Shown: positions 43,292 through 54,305, counted from the first letter of the stretch. The stretch: DNA of 64,000 bases from Paraburkholderia flava (GCF_004359985.1 NZ_SMRO01000001.1:62001-126000), one strand, 5' to 3'. Translations and numbers: made by a program. Notes: generated from the sequence alone by a model not told the origin.

Positions 43292-43640
43292 GCGCTTGCT
43301 CCTGTTCGTGAAGGCGTTCGACAAAATCGGCCATGCGGTCGGATCGCGCCTCCCACATCGCCCGCTGTTCGGCTATCCATTGCTCGGCTTCCGATAACCG
43401 GTCCCGCATCAGTTCGCACACGCGCGTGCGCCCGGTCTTGCGCGTGCGGATCAGGCCGCTACGTTCGAGCAACGAAACGTGCTTCATGAACGACGGCAGC
43501 GCCATCGAGAACGGCGCGGCAAGCTCGGAGACGCTCTGCTCGCGACGGCCGAGCGACGCGACGATCGCGCAGCGGGTCGGGTCGGCGAGTGCCTGGAAGA
43601 TGCTGCTGACGTCGGTTGCGTTGGTTGAATAGTTAGCCAT
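43263..43640 (-). CDS. ArsR family transcriptional regulator
   Basis: The 125-residue winged-helix protein has IFQALADPTRCAIVASLGRR, SVSELAAPFSMALPSFMKHV and the wing GLIRTRKTGRTRVCELM. It lacks the ELCVCDL metal-binding motif of arsenic sensors, as expected of the subgroup paired with AHSA1 genes. It overlaps the downstream AHSA1 gene by 29 bases, so the two are co-translated, and it probably autoregulates. Confidence 0.9.
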   Translation of the reverse strand: MANYSTNATDVSSIFQALADPTRCAIVASLGRREQSVSELAAPFSMALPSFMKHVSLLERSGLIRTRKTGRTRVCELMRDRLSEAEQWIAEQRAMWEARSDRMADFVERLHEQEQAHVNKPRRSR

Positions 43641-43810
43641 GTGGCTAAGTATGGGGCAACTTCTTCAAAGAGGGAAACTCGCGCACCCGGACGAAGGGCA
43701 CGCAGAAGGCCCGCGAGACAATCCGCTTTTGTTATCGCTTCATCCGATAGTTGAATTGTGGTCGCCATGAACGGCCCGTATATTGGCCGTCATTGAATAT
43801 AAACAGCCGC

Positions 43811-43862
43811 GCCGGAGTAAGCGCATGGGACCAGAGTAAGCGCTAAAGCGCCAACTCTGGTC
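43811..43862. repeat. Dimeric hairpin element 1 (left unit truncated)
   Basis: The complete right unit (43829-43862) has outer arms GACCAGAGT/ACTCTGGTC and an inner AAGCGCTAAAGCGCCA. It is preceded by the linker ATGG and by a left unit reduced to its 5' half (GCCGGAGTAAGCGC, 43811-43824). A stray 3' half (AGCGCCAACTCTGGTTGAC) follows. The SDR gene's ribosome site (CAGGAGAC) begins about 26 bases downstream of the hairpin. It is the same family as the elements at 49215 and 49641. Confidence 0.85.
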
Positions 43863-43902
43863 GACAGCGCCAACTCTGGTTGACAGCACAGGAGACAAAA
43901 GC

Positions 43903-44655
43903 ATGAACCAGATCGACCTCAAAGGCCGCGTCGTAGTCATCACAGGCGGCGCACGCGGCATCGGCTACGCCGTCGCACAACGCGCGTTACGCTCAGGCGC
44001 CGCAGTCTCGCTATGGGACGTCGACGCCGACCGGCTGGCAAGCAGTCAGCGCGAACTCGCTGCACTCGGCGACGTGTCGACCGCCATCGTCGAACTCACC
44101 GACGAACACTCGGTCACCGCCGCAACCGACGCAACCGTCGCACGACATCAGCGGATCGACGTGCTGATCAACTGCGCGGGCATCACCGGCGGCAACGGCA
44201 AAACCTGGGAGCTTGAGCCCGACATGTGGCGTCGCGTGATCGACGTCAATCTGATCGGCCCGTACCTCACGTCGCGTGCGATCGTCCCGCAGATGCTCAA
44301 GCAGGGCTACGGGCGCATCGTCAACATCGCGTCGGTGGCGGGCAAGGAAGGCAATCCGAACGCTTCCCACTACAGCGCGTCGAAGGCCGGGTTGATCGGC
44401 CTGACGAAGTCGCTCGGCAAGGAACTCGCGACGAGCAACATCCTCGTCAACGCCGTGACACCGGCGGCCGCGAAGACCGAGATCTTCGATTCGATGGCGC
44501 AGGAGCACATCGACTACATGCTGTCGAAAATCCCGATGAACCGCTTCCTGCTGCCCGAAGAGGCCGCGTCGCTGATCCTCTGGCTGTCTTCCGAGGATTG
44601 CGCGTTCAGCACGGGCTCGGTGTTCGATCTGTCGGGCGGCCGCGCGACTTACTGA
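43903..44655 (+). CDS. SDR oxidoreductase, probable 2-keto-3-deoxy-L-rhamnonate dehydrogenase
   Basis: The 250-residue classical SDR has VVITGGARGIGYAVAQRALR, NCAG, and the active site IASVAGKEGNPNASHYSASK. Being the first gene of an L-rhamnose cluster that contains rhamnose dehydrogenase, lactonase and rhamnonate dehydratase, it is the natural candidate for the step after dehydration. That step is oxidation of 2-keto-3-deoxy-L-rhamnonate (LRA5-type activity). The family alone does not prove the substrate; L-fucose-type homologues look alike. A dimeric hairpin element precedes its ribosome site (AGGAGAC). Confidence 0.82.
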   Translation: MNQIDLKGRVVVITGGARGIGYAVAQRALRSGAAVSLWDVDADRLASSQRELAALGDVSTAIVELTDEHSVTAATDATVARHQRIDVLINCAGITGGNGKTWELEPDMWRRVIDVNLIGPYLTSRAIVPQMLKQGYGRIVNIASVAGKEGNPNASHYSASKAGLIGLTKSLGKELATSNILVNAVTPAAAKTEIFDSMAQEHIDYMLSKIPMNRFLLPEEAASLILWLSSEDCAFSTGSVFDLSGGRATY

Positions 44656-44717
44656 GCGCGAGGCGCTGTGAAGCGCCTGGCCCCAACGATGCGTGAAACG
44701 GTCCCTCCGGAGCCATC

Positions 44718-46046
44718 ATGACCACGCAACCGGCCGCTGACGCGGCCACGCTCGAATCCGCAGTGAGCCGCGTGATGCGGCGTCTGCTGCCGTTTCTGCT
44801 GCTGATGTACGTGCTCGCGTTTCTCGACCGCGCGAACATCGGCTTTGCACAAAAGGCGCTGCAGCACGACACGGGTCTCTCCGACGCGGCGTTCGCGTTC
44901 GGTGCCGGCGTGTTCTTCGTCGGCTATGCGCTGTTCGAGGTGCCGAGCAATCTGCTGCTGCATCGCGTCGGCGCGCGCATCTGGATGTGCCGCATCATGG
45001 TGACGTGGGGCATCGTGTCGGCGGCGATGGCGTTCGCGCACACGCCGACTGCGTTCTACTGGCTGCGTTTTCTGCTCGGCGTCGCCGAGGCGGGTTTCTT
45101 CCCAGGCATCATCTATTACCTCACGCACTGGTTTCCGCAGGCGTCTAGAGCGCGTGCGGTCGGCGTGTTTTATTTCGGCGCGCCGCTCGCGTTTATTTTC
45201 GGCAGTCCGCTGTCGGGTCTGCTGCTCGATCTGCACGGCGCGTTTGGGCTCGCGGGGTGGCAATGGCTGTTTCTCGTCGAGGGCGTTCTTGCTTCGGCGG
45301 TGGGTGTGTGGGCGTTCCGCTTTCTCGACAATCGTCCCGACGACGCGCGCTGGCTCGATGCCGCGCATCGCGACGTGCTGCGCACGGCACTCGCCGGCGA
45401 TGCGCAGGCCGCTGCATCGCATGGTCCGCGCGGTGTGCTTGCCGCGATGTTCGATCGTCGCGTGTTGATGCTGTCATTGATCTATCTGCTGATTCAGATC
45501 AGCGTGTACGGCGTGATCTTCTATCTGCCGCAACAGGTCGCTGCATTGCTCGGTACGAAGGTGGGGCTGCGCGTCGGGCTCGTTACCGCGCTGCCGTGGC
45601 TGTGTGCGGTCGCGGTGACCGCATGGGTGCCGCGTCGTGCGGACCTGCACGGTGGTCATCGACGCTGGGCTGTCGCGCTGCTGGTACTCGCGGGGCTCGG
45701 CATCGGTGTGTCGGGGCTCACGCACAGTCCGCTCGTCGGTTTGCTAGCGCTGTGTTGCGCGGCAAGCGGCTTCATCGCCGCGCAACCGCTGTTCTGGACG
45801 ATGCCCACACGTTATCTGACCGGCGCTGCCGCAGCTGGCGGCATTGCATTGATCAATTCGCTCGGCGGACTCGGCGGTTTCATCGCGCCGACCCTGCGCA
45901 CGGTCGCGGAACACGCGTGGCAATCGACGTCGGCGGGACTCATCGTGCTCGGCGCGGCGAGCCTGCTGGCCGCGTTGCTGATCGGTGTGACGGCGCGCGA
46001 ACGGCGCGGCGCGGAGACAGCAACTGCATTGCACCGGTCCGCGTAA
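44718..46046 (+). CDS. MFS transporter, anion:cation symporter type (L-rhamnonate or related)
   Basis: The 442-residue protein has twelve predicted helices and ACS-family features: FLDRANIGFAQKALQHDTGL in helix 1, SNLLLHRVGARIWMCRIMVT, and FLLGVAEAGFFPGIIYYLTH with a following WFPQASRARAVG. Such proteins import organic acids such as tartrate, galactonate or rhamnonate with protons. The position between two rhamnose-pathway genes suggests uptake of L-rhamnonate, as in enterobacterial RhmT. GGAG upstream of ATG 44718 fits. Confidence 0.9.
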   Translation: MTTQPAADAATLESAVSRVMRRLLPFLLLMYVLAFLDRANIGFAQKALQHDTGLSDAAFAFGAGVFFVGYALFEVPSNLLLHRVGARIWMCRIMVTWGIVSAAMAFAHTPTAFYWLRFLLGVAEAGFFPGIIYYLTHWFPQASRARAVGVFYFGAPLAFIFGSPLSGLLLDLHGAFGLAGWQWLFLVEGVLASAVGVWAFRFLDNRPDDARWLDAAHRDVLRTALAGDAQAAASHGPRGVLAAMFDRRVLMLSLIYLLIQISVYGVIFYLPQQVAALLGTKVGLRVGLVTALPWLCAVAVTAWVPRRADLHGGHRRWAVALLVLAGLGIGVSGLTHSPLVGLLALCCAASGFIAAQPLFWTMPTRYLTGAAAAGGIALINSLGGLGGFIAPTLRTVAEHAWQSTSAGLIVLGAASLLAALLIGVTARERRGAETATALHRSA

Positions 46047-46109
46047 CGCGGCGGTGTTTCGACCCAACACGAAGCAACATCAAGCGACAGCACTACGGAG
46101 TTCATCGAC

Positions 46110-47288
46110 ATGGCCATGCCCACTATCCGGCACGTGCGTGCCTTCATCGTTCGCGGCGGCGGCGCGGACTATCACGACCAGGGCGACGGCCACTGGATCG
46201 ACGATCACATCTCGACGCCGATGGCGCGCTACCCCGAGTACAGACAAAGCCGGCAATCGTTCGGCATCAACGTGCTGGGTACGCTCGTTGTCGAGATCGA
46301 GGCGAGCGACGGCACCGTCGGCTTCGGCGTGACGACCGGCGGCGAGATCGGTGCGTTCATCGTCGAGCGGCATCTTGCGCGTTTTCTCGAAGGGCAGCTT
46401 GTTACCGACATCGAGAAGATGTGGGATCAGATGTACTACGCGACGCTTTACTACGGCCGAAAGGGGATTGTACTGAACACGATCTCGGGCGTCGATCTCG
46501 CGCTGTGGGATCTGCTCGCGAAGGTGCGCAAGGAGCCGGTGTATCAGTTGCTCGGCGGCCCGGTGCGCGACGAGCTGACGTTCTACGCAACCGGCGCGCG
46601 ACCCGATCTCGCGAAGGAGATGGGCTTTATCGGCGGCAAGCTGCCGTTGCAGCACAGTCCCGCTGAAGGCGAAGAGGGGTTGCGCAAGAACATCGAGAAG
46701 CTCGCGGAAATGCGCAGCCGCGTCGGCGACGATTTCTGGCTGATGTACGACTGCTGGATGAGTCTCGACGTGCGCTACGCGACGCGTCTTGCACAGGCCG
46801 CGCAGGAATATGGGCTCAAGTGGCTCGAAGAATGTTTGCCGCCCGACGACTACTGGGGTTACGCCGAACTGCGCCGCAACGTGCCGCGCGGCATGATGGT
46901 GTCGACCGGCGAACATGAAGCGACACGCTGGGGTTTCCGGATGCTGCTCGAAATGGAGTGCTGCGATTTCATCCAGCCGGACGTCGGCTGGTGCGGCGGC
47001 ATCACGGAGCTGATCCGCATTTCCGCGCTCGCCGATGCGCACAACGTGATGGTCGTGCCGCATGGTTCGTCGGTGTACAGCTATCACTTCGTCGTCACGC
47101 GGCACAACTCGCCGTTCGCCGAGTTTCTGATGATGGCGCCGAAGGCCGACGAAGTTGTGCCGATGTTCACGCCGCTGCTGCTCGACGAGCCGGTACCGGT
47201 GAACGGCCGGATGAAGGTGCCGGAGACACCGGGCTTCGGCGTGCGGCTCAATCCGGATTGCACGCTGGTGCGTCCGTACCAGCATTAA
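46110..47288 (+). CDS. rhmD: L-rhamnonate dehydratase
   Basis: The 392-residue enolase-superfamily enzyme removes water from L-rhamnonate to give 2-keto-3-deoxy-L-rhamnonate. It is very close to E. coli RhmD (YfaW) over the whole length: [53 protein letters not shown]. Mg ligands are the Asp of MYDCWMS, Glu of WLEECLPP and Glu of STGEHEA, and the catalytic His is in [10 protein letters not shown]. It lies between the MFS transporter and rhamnose dehydrogenase genes. ATG 46110 or 46116 may start. Confidence 0.95.
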   Translation: MAMPTIRHVRAFIVRGGGADYHDQGDGHWIDDHISTPMARYPEYRQSRQSFGINVLGTLVVEIEASDGTVGFGVTTGGEIGAFIVERHLARFLEGQLVTDIEKMWDQMYYATLYYGRKGIVLNTISGVDLALWDLLAKVRKEPVYQLLGGPVRDELTFYATGARPDLAKEMGFIGGKLPLQHSPAEGEEGLRKNIEKLAEMRSRVGDDFWLMYDCWMSLDVRYATRLAQAAQEYGLKWLEECLPPDDYWGYAELRRNVPRGMMVSTGEHEATRWGFRMLLEMECCDFIQPDVGWCGGITELIRISALADAHNVMVVPHGSSVYSYHFVVTRHNSPFAEFLMMAPKADEVVPMFTPLLLDEPVPVNGRMKVPETPGFGVRLNPDCTLVRPYQH

Positions 47289-47325
47289 ACACGCGGAAAA
47301 CTCAACGTTCGATCAGGAGGCAGCA

Positions 47326-48108
47326 GTGCTGCTCAAGGACAAGGCGGTCATCGTGACGGGCGGATCGCGCGGCATCGGCCGGGCGATTGCGGTCGCATGC
47401 GCGGCAGAGGGCGCGGACGTCGCGATCAACTACTGGGGCGATAACGACGCATCGTATGGCAAGCGTTCGGCGATCAGCGAAGTGCTCGCCGAGATCGAAG
47501 GGCTCGGACGTCGCGCGATTGCCGTCGAGGGCAACGTCGCGGCGCCGCAGACCGGTATCGATCTCGTGCGTCAGACCGTCGAAGCGTTCGGCAAGGTCGA
47601 CGTGCTCGCGAGCAATGCGGGCATCTGTCCGTTCCACGCATTTCTCGACATGCCGCCATCGGTGCTCGAACGCACGGTCGGCGTGAACCTGAACGGCGCG
47701 TTCTACGTAACGCAGGCGGCCGCGCGGCAGATGAAAGAGCAGGGCCACGGCGGCGCGATCGTCGCGACGAGTTCGATCAGCGCATTGGTCGGCGGCGGGA
47801 TGCAGACGCATTACACGCCGACGAAAGCGGGCGTGCATTCGCTGATGCAGTCGTGCGCGATTGCGCTGGGGCCGTACGGTATCCGCTGCAATTCAGTGAT
47901 GCCCGGCACGATCGCAACCGATCTGAACGCGGAAGACCTCGCCGACGAAACGAAGAAAGCGTACTTCGAAAAGCGCATTCCGCTGGGCCGTCTCGGTGCG
48001 CCGGAAGATGTCGCGGACTGCGTGCTGTTCCTCGCATCGGACAAGGCGCGCTACGTGACCGGCGCGGCGTTGCTGGTGGACGGCGGGTTGTTCGTGAACC
48101 TGCAGTGA
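47326..48108 (+). CDS. L-rhamnose 1-dehydrogenase (SDR)
   Basis: The 260-residue SDR oxidises L-rhamnose to rhamnono-lactone, the first step of the non-phosphorylative route. It has VIVTGGSRGIGRAIAVACAA, SNAGICPFHAFLDMPPSVLE and the active site TSSISALVGGGMQTHYTPTK. These are nearly the same as known L-rhamnose 1-dehydrogenases of Azotobacter and Sphingomonas. GTG 47326 is the start, with CAGGAGG upstream. It ends 14 bases before the convergent LysR gene. Confidence 0.92.
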   Translation: MLLKDKAVIVTGGSRGIGRAIAVACAAEGADVAINYWGDNDASYGKRSAISEVLAEIEGLGRRAIAVEGNVAAPQTGIDLVRQTVEAFGKVDVLASNAGICPFHAFLDMPPSVLERTVGVNLNGAFYVTQAAARQMKEQGHGGAIVATSSISALVGGGMQTHYTPTKAGVHSLMQSCAIALGPYGIRCNSVMPGTIATDLNAEDLADETKKAYFEKRIPLGRLGAPEDVADCVLFLASDKARYVTGAALLVDGGLFVNLQ

Positions 48109-48122
48109 ACGCAGCGAGCGGT

Positions 48123-49073
48123 TTAGCGAGGCGTATCGAACGGCTGCGAAAAACGCCGCAGCAGTCCGACGAAATGTTCGGCCGGTTCGGCGAGCGCTTC
48201 GCCCTTGCGCGTGAGAATGCCGAAACCAGGCAGGCTCTTGCCGATCTCGATCGGCAGCGCGACCAGCAGTTTGCCGCGCACGTGATCGCGCACGACGGAC
48301 TCGGGCAGCATCGCGACCGCGTCGAAGTTTTCGAGCAGTTGCAGCGTCGCGAAGATCGACGCGCATTCGGTGAGATTGACCGGCGTCGCGAGCCCCGCAC
48401 GCGCGAGCTCTTCTTCGAACAGCACGCGCGCGGGGCTGGTCAGCGGTTGCGCGACCCACGGCCAGTCGATCAGTTCGCGCAACGCGACGCTGCGCGCATT
48501 GGCGAGCGGATGACGCGTACGCACGACCAGCACCAGCGTTTCGCGCGCGAGCGGTTCGAAGTCGAAATCGTTGTGCTGCAGCGGCGACGTGAGCCGGCCG
48601 AGCGCGAGATCCACTTCGCGGCGATGCAGCAGTTGGACGACCTGGTCGCTGGTTTCGCCGAGGATGCGCATGTTCAGCAGCGGCCGTTCGGTTTTCAGCG
48701 ACGCGACAGCCATCGCGAGCAGATCGGGCGCGGCGCCCATGATCGCGCCGACGGTGAGCTGGCCGTGACCGCCTTTACGCTTGACGTCGAGATCATCGGC
48801 GAAGCGCGTGAGTTCCGCGAGCGCACGTCGAGCGTACGCGAGCGTGACGACGCCGAGCGGTGTCGGCTGCATTCCGCGCGCGTTGCGCTCGAACAGCAGG
48901 AAGCCGAACGCTTCCTCGATGTCGCCGAGCATGCGGCTTGCGCTCGGCTGCGCGACGTTGATCGCTTCGGCGGCTTGATGGACGTTGCGCGCGTCGTCGA
49001 GCGCGACGAGCAGCGCGAGGTGCTTGAACTTGAGGCGATTGACGAGAGCGACCGTGGCGGCTTGGTGATTCAT
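48123..49073 (-). CDS. LysR family regulator (GbpR-like), probable rhamnose regulator
   Basis: The 316-residue protein has a LysR helix-turn-helix (FKHLALLVALDDARNVHQAA, EAINVAQPSASRMLGDIE) and an effector domain of the galactose-binding-protein-regulator subgroup (ATLQLLENFDAVAMLPESVV). It is encoded between the two halves of the rhamnose region, divergent from the mutarotase gene, with about 230 bases between that carry a dimeric hairpin element. It probably activates or represses these genes in response to rhamnose or an intermediate. Confidence 0.88.
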   Translation of the reverse strand: MNHQAATVALVNRLKFKHLALLVALDDARNVHQAAEAINVAQPSASRMLGDIEEAFGFLLFERNARGMQPTPLGVVTLAYARRALAELTRFADDLDVKRKGGHGQLTVGAIMGAAPDLLAMAVASLKTERPLLNMRILGETSDQVVQLLHRREVDLALGRLTSPLQHNDFDFEPLARETLVLVVRTRHPLANARSVALRELIDWPWVAQPLTSPARVLFEEELARAGLATPVNLTECASIFATLQLLENFDAVAMLPESVVRDHVRGKLLVALPIEIGKSLPGFGILTRKGEALAEPAEHFVGLLRRFSQPFDTPR

Positions 49074-49214
49074 GGGACCCGGGATGGCAACTGCGCGATT
49101 CGGTTTCTGGATCGCCTAATCCCAACAACGGATTGAGACGCTATCGACGGCGGAATTATAGTCGTTCGAAACGCTCCGTAGAGAGGACGCGTGCGACTGC
49201 AAAAAACATTGATC

Positions 49215-49284
49215 GCTGGAGTAGGCGCTAAAGCGCCAACTCCAGCATGGGATGGGAGTAAGCGCTAAAGCGCTAACTCCCATC
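49215..49284. repeat. Dimeric hairpin element 2
   Basis: Two hairpin units are joined by ATGG (49247-49250). The left unit, 49215-49246, has outer arms GCTGGAGT/ACTCCAGC and inner GGCGCT-AA-AGCGCC. The right unit, 49251-49284, has GATGGGAGT/ACTCCCATC and inner AGCGCT-AA-AGCGCT. Arms differ between units but always stay complementary, including the inner G/C pair. The mutarotase ribosome site (CAGGAGAC) starts three bases after the second hairpin. Confidence 0.92.
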
Positions 49285-49303
49285 GACAGGAGACAAAACC
49301 CGC

Positions 49304-49630
49304 ATGGAAACCATCGCTTTCCGGATGACGCTCAACCCCGGCATGCGCGAAGAGTACGCGCGCCGGCATCGCGAGATCTGGCCGGAACTCGTCGATGCGC
49401 TGCACAGTGCGGGCGTGCGCGACTATCGCATCTACCTCGACGAATCGACCGGCGCGCTGTTCGCGACGCTCACGCGTACCGACGATCACACGATGGATGC
49501 GCTGCCCGATCTGCCGGTGATGCGCAAATGGTGGGACGCGATGGCGGACATCATGGTGACTGCGCGGGATCATGTGCCGGAGCAGCAGGGGCTTGTGCCG
49601 GTGTTTGAGTTGGCTGCGGGCAACCGCTGA
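49304..49630 (+). CDS. rhaM: L-rhamnose mutarotase
   Basis: The 108-residue protein interconverts the alpha and beta anomers of L-rhamnose. The sequence is characteristic: RMTLNPGMREEYARRHREIW with WPELVDAL, the middle RIYLDESTGALFATL and the end PVMRKWWDAMADIM. The length is exactly that of RhaM/RhaU. It starts 19 bases after the second hairpin of element 2, with CAGGAGACAAAA as ribosome site. Together with the downstream lactonase and ABC genes it forms the plus-strand half of the rhamnose region. Confidence 0.95.
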   Translation: METIAFRMTLNPGMREEYARRHREIWPELVDALHSAGVRDYRIYLDESTGALFATLTRTDDHTMDALPDLPVMRKWWDAMADIMVTARDHVPEQQGLVPVFELAAGNR

Positions 49631-49640
49631 TCGGTCGACC

Positions 49641-49710
49641 GCCTGAGTAGGCGCTAAAGCGCTAACTCAGGCATGGGACCAGAGTAAGCGCTAAAGCGCT
49701 AACTCTGGTC
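49641..49710. repeat. Dimeric hairpin element 3
   Basis: The left unit, 49641-49672, has arms GCCTGAGT/ACTCAGGC and inner GGCGCT-AA-AGCGCT. The linker is ATGG (49673-49676). The right unit, 49677-49710, has GACCAGAGT/ACTCTGGTC with inner AGCGCT-AA-AGCGCT. The spacing and layout are the same as in element 2 (32 + 4 + 34 bases). The lactonase ribosome site (CACAGGAG) follows after three bases. No T-run follows either hairpin. Confidence 0.92.
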
Positions 49711-49730
49711 GACACAGGAGAAAGAACCTC

Positions 49731-50624
49731 ATGCAAGTAGTCGACCCCCACATCCACCTGTGGGACCTGCAAACGCATCGCTATCCGTGGCTGGAAAACC
49801 CCGGCGTGTCGTTCGTCGGCGATGCGCGCGCGCTGAAGCACGACTACCTGCTCGACCATCTGCTCGCCGACGCAGCGGAAATCGAGGTTCTGAAAATCGT
49901 CCACGTCGAAGCGAATCACGATCCGGCGAACCCGGTCGAAGAAACGCGCTGGCTGCAACAGGTAGCGGACACCGAAGGTTCGTACGGCATGCCGAACGGC
50001 ATCGTCGCATGGGTCGATCTCGCGGCGCCAGATGCGGAAGCGGTGCTCGAAGCGCATGCGTCGTTCGCGAATACGCGCGGCGTGCGGCAGATTCTGAACG
50101 TACATGACGACAAGCTGTACGACTATGTCGGCCGGCATTTCATGCGCGAGCCGCTGTGGCGCGAGCGCTTTGCGCTGCTGCATCGTCATGGGCTGTCGTT
50201 CGATCTGCAGCTGTACCCGTCGCAGATGGACGATGCAGCGGCGCTCGCGCGTGCGCATCCGGACACGCAGTTCATCGTCAATCACGCGGGCATGTTCGTC
50301 GATCGCGATAGCGTGGCCGGTTACCGCGCATGGCGCGACGGATTGCGCACGCTGGCCGCGTGCCCGAACGTCGCGGTGAAGATCAGCGGGCTGGCGATGT
50401 TCGACCATCGCTGGACGGTCGAAAGCCTGCGTCCGTATGTGCTCGAAACGATCGACGCGTTCGGCGTCGAGCGTGCGATGTTCGCGTCGAATTTTCCGGT
50501 GGACCGGCTGTTCGGCACGTATGCGGCGCTGTGGCATGCGTATGCGGCGATCGTCGCGGGCGCGAGCGACGACGAGCGCGCAGCATTGTTCGTCCGCAAC
50601 GCCGAGCGTGTGTATCGCATCTGA
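49731..50624 (+). CDS. Amidohydrolase family sugar lactonase (probable L-rhamnono-lactonase)
   Basis: The 297-residue TIM-barrel hydrolase has the N-terminal metal motif VVDPHIHLWD, KIVHVEANHDP, the mid motif FIVNHAGMF, and FASNFPVDRLFGTY near the C-terminus. This is the COG3618 pattern of L-fucono- and L-rhamnono-lactonases. It would hydrolyse the lactone made by L-rhamnose dehydrogenase to rhamnonate, the substrate of the dehydratase in this cluster. ATG 49731 follows CAGGAGAAAGAA and dimeric hairpin element 3. Confidence 0.88.
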   Translation: MQVVDPHIHLWDLQTHRYPWLENPGVSFVGDARALKHDYLLDHLLADAAEIEVLKIVHVEANHDPANPVEETRWLQQVADTEGSYGMPNGIVAWVDLAAPDAEAVLEAHASFANTRGVRQILNVHDDKLYDYVGRHFMREPLWRERFALLHRHGLSFDLQLYPSQMDDAAALARAHPDTQFIVNHAGMFVDRDSVAGYRAWRDGLRTLAACPNVAVKISGLAMFDHRWTVESLRPYVLETIDAFGVERAMFASNFPVDRLFGTYAALWHAYAAIVAGASDDERAALFVRNAERVYRI

Positions 50625-50696
50625 AAGCCGCATCAGAAATTAGAAAACACCGGTCGCGTGCAAACAACACGCCCCCATAAAGAAGGAGACAAGCCT

Positions 50697-52222
<1,526 letters not shown>

Positions 52223-52226
<4 letters not shown>

Positions 52227-53293
52227 TGCGCGACTCGACCACTCGCCCGGCCGCACTCGATCCGCAGAGCGGCGCTGCACAACAACGCACACGCCGCAGC
52301 GGTGCCGGTAGCTTCGCTGCCGCCATCGCTGCAAGCCGCGAGACGACGCTGTTCGTCGTGCTGATCCTGCTGATCGGCGGCACCGCGCTCGCGAAACCGC
52401 AGTTTCTAAATCTGCAGAACCTGAGAGACGTGCTGCTCAACGTGTCGATCATCAGCCTGCTCACCGCGGGCATGACGGTCGTGATCCTGATGCGTCACAT
52501 CGATCTGTCGGTAGGCTCGACGGTCGGCGTCAGCGCGTACGCGGTGGGCAGTCTGTACGTCGCGTTCCCGCACATGCCGGTGCTGGTCGCGCTCGCGGCG
52601 GGGCTCGCGGTCGGTCTCGTCGCGGGCGGGATCAATGCGCTGCTGGTCGCAGTGGGCCGCGTGCCGTCGCTGGTCGCGACGCTGTCGACGCTGTACATCT
52701 TTCGCGGCGCCGACTACGCGTGGGTACACGGCGGCCAGATCAACGCGACAAGTCTGCCCGAAGCGTTCTCGCGACTCGCGACCGGCACGCTCGTCGGCAT
52801 TCCGGTGCTCGCGCTGATTGCGGCTGTCGTATTGCTCGGACTCGCGATGTATCTGAAGCAGTTTCGCGGCGGCCGCGAACACTACGCGATCGGTTCGAAC
52901 CCCGAGGCCGCGCGGCTCGCAGGCGTGGCGGTCGAGCGTCGCGTGATGATGGGCTTCCTGATTTCCGGCGCGATTGCAGGTTTTGCGGGCGCATTGTGGC
53001 TCGCGCGCTTCGGCACGGTCGACGCGAGCACCGCGAAAGGCATCGAACTGCAGGTGGTCGCGGCGGCGGTGGTCGGCAGCGTCGCGATCAACGGCGGCGT
53101 CGGCACGATTCTCGGCGCGACGCTCGGTGCGCTGGTGCTCGGCGTGATCAGCATCGCGCTGGTCGTGCTGCACGTGTCGCCGTTCTGGGAGCAGGCGATC
53201 CAGGGCGCGCTGATCGTCGCGGCGATTACCGCCGACACGCTGCTCGCGCGCTCGGTGGCGAAACGGATGATGAGGAAACGCGATCATGGCTGA
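52223..53293 (+). CDS. Sugar ABC transporter permease (RbsC/RhaP type)
   Basis: The 356-residue permease has about ten helices and CUT2 motifs: [38 protein letters not shown] and [19 protein letters not shown]. Its ATG overlaps the stop of the ATPase gene (ATGA). The first 50 residues form a cytoplasmic, low-complexity tail. It pairs with the next permease to form the import channel for rhamnose, by context. Confidence 0.93.
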
Positions 53294-54305
53294 ACCCGTT
53301 AAACCTGACGCTGGTCTGCGCTTTCGCCGGCCGTCGATTCCCTTGCACTGGGAAACGCTGCTCGCGGTGCTGCTCGTGCTAGCGCTGATCCTCGGCCGCG
53401 TGCTGTCGCCCGAATTCCTGTCGGGCGCGAATCTCGGCAACGTGCTCGCCGATCTCACCGAAGTCGCGCTGATGGCGCTGCCGATGACGCTGATCATCGT
53501 CGCCGCCGACATCGATCTGTCGGTCGCATCGGTACTCGGCGCGTCGAGCGCATTGCTCGGCGTGCTGTGGCACATGGGCATACCGATGCCCGCAGCGATC
53601 GCGCTGTCGATCATCGCAGGTGCATTTGCGGGGCTGCTGAACGGCCTCGTGATCGTGAAGCTGAACCTGCCTTCGCTCGCGGTGACGATCGGCACGCTCG
53701 CGCTGTTTCGCGGGCTGGCGTACGTGCTGCTCGGCGATCAGGCGGTCGCGGATTTTCCGGCGGGGTACACCGCGTTCGGAATGAATTCGCTCGGTTCGAC
53801 GTTTATCCCGCTGCCGTTCGCGATCGTGATCGTCTGCGCGGTGCTGTTCACGGTGCTACTGCAGGCCACCGCGTTTGGCCGCAGCCTGTTCGCGATCGGC
53901 GCGAACCCGACAGCAGCCGCGTTCTCCGGCATCGATGTCGCGCGCGTGCGGCTCAAGCTGTTCGTGCTGTCCGGCGCGGTCAGCGCGCTCGCGGGCGTGA
54001 TCTACACGCTGCGCTTCACGAGCGCACGCGGCGACAACGGCGAGGGCTTCGAGCTGTCGGTGATTGCGGCGGTGCTGTTCGGCGGCGTCAGCATTTTCGG
54101 CGGACGCGGTTCGATGATCGGCGTGCTGCTGTCGCTGCTGATCGTCGGCGTGCTGCGCAATGCGCTGACGCTCGTCGACGTGTCGAGCGAAGTGCTGACC
54201 ATCGTCACCGGTGCGCTGCTGCTCGCCTCGGTGCTGATTCCGAATCTCGCCGCGCGCTGGCGGGCGCGGCGCGACCGGCGACTGATTGCGGCGGGCTCGC
54301 CGTGA
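53286..54305 (+). CDS. Sugar ABC transporter permease (RbsC/RhaQ type)
   Basis: The 339-residue permease is related to the preceding one: TLIIVAADIDLSVASVLGAS, LNLPSLAVTIGTLALFRGLA and AIGANPTAAAFSGIDVARVR. It overlaps the previous gene by eight bases. Two different permeases in one CUT2 system are characteristic of rhamnose transporters (RhaP and RhaQ), which supports the cargo assignment. The remaining members are the fused ATPase and the binding protein downstream. Confidence 0.93.
   Translation: MAEPVKPDAGLRFRRPSIPLHWETLLAVLLVLALILGRVLSPEFLSGANLGNVLADLTEVALMALPMTLIIVAADIDLSVASVLGASSALLGVLWHMGIPMPAAIALSIIAGAFAGLLNGLVIVKLNLPSLAVTIGTLALFRGLAYVLLGDQAVADFPAGYTAFGMNSLGSTFIPLPFAIVIVCAVLFTVLLQATAFGRSLFAIGANPTAAAFSGIDVARVRLKLFVLSGAVSALAGVIYTLRFTSARGDNGEGFELSVIAAVLFGGVSIFGGRGSMIGVLLSLLIVGVLRNALTLVDVSSEVLTIVTGALLLASVLIPNLAARWRARRDRRLIAAGSP

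Noticed and set aside
49215..49710. Hairpin pairs as Rho-independent terminators
   Set aside because: No T-run follows any of the hairpins, and they stand directly before ribosome sites of genes that must be transcribed through them.
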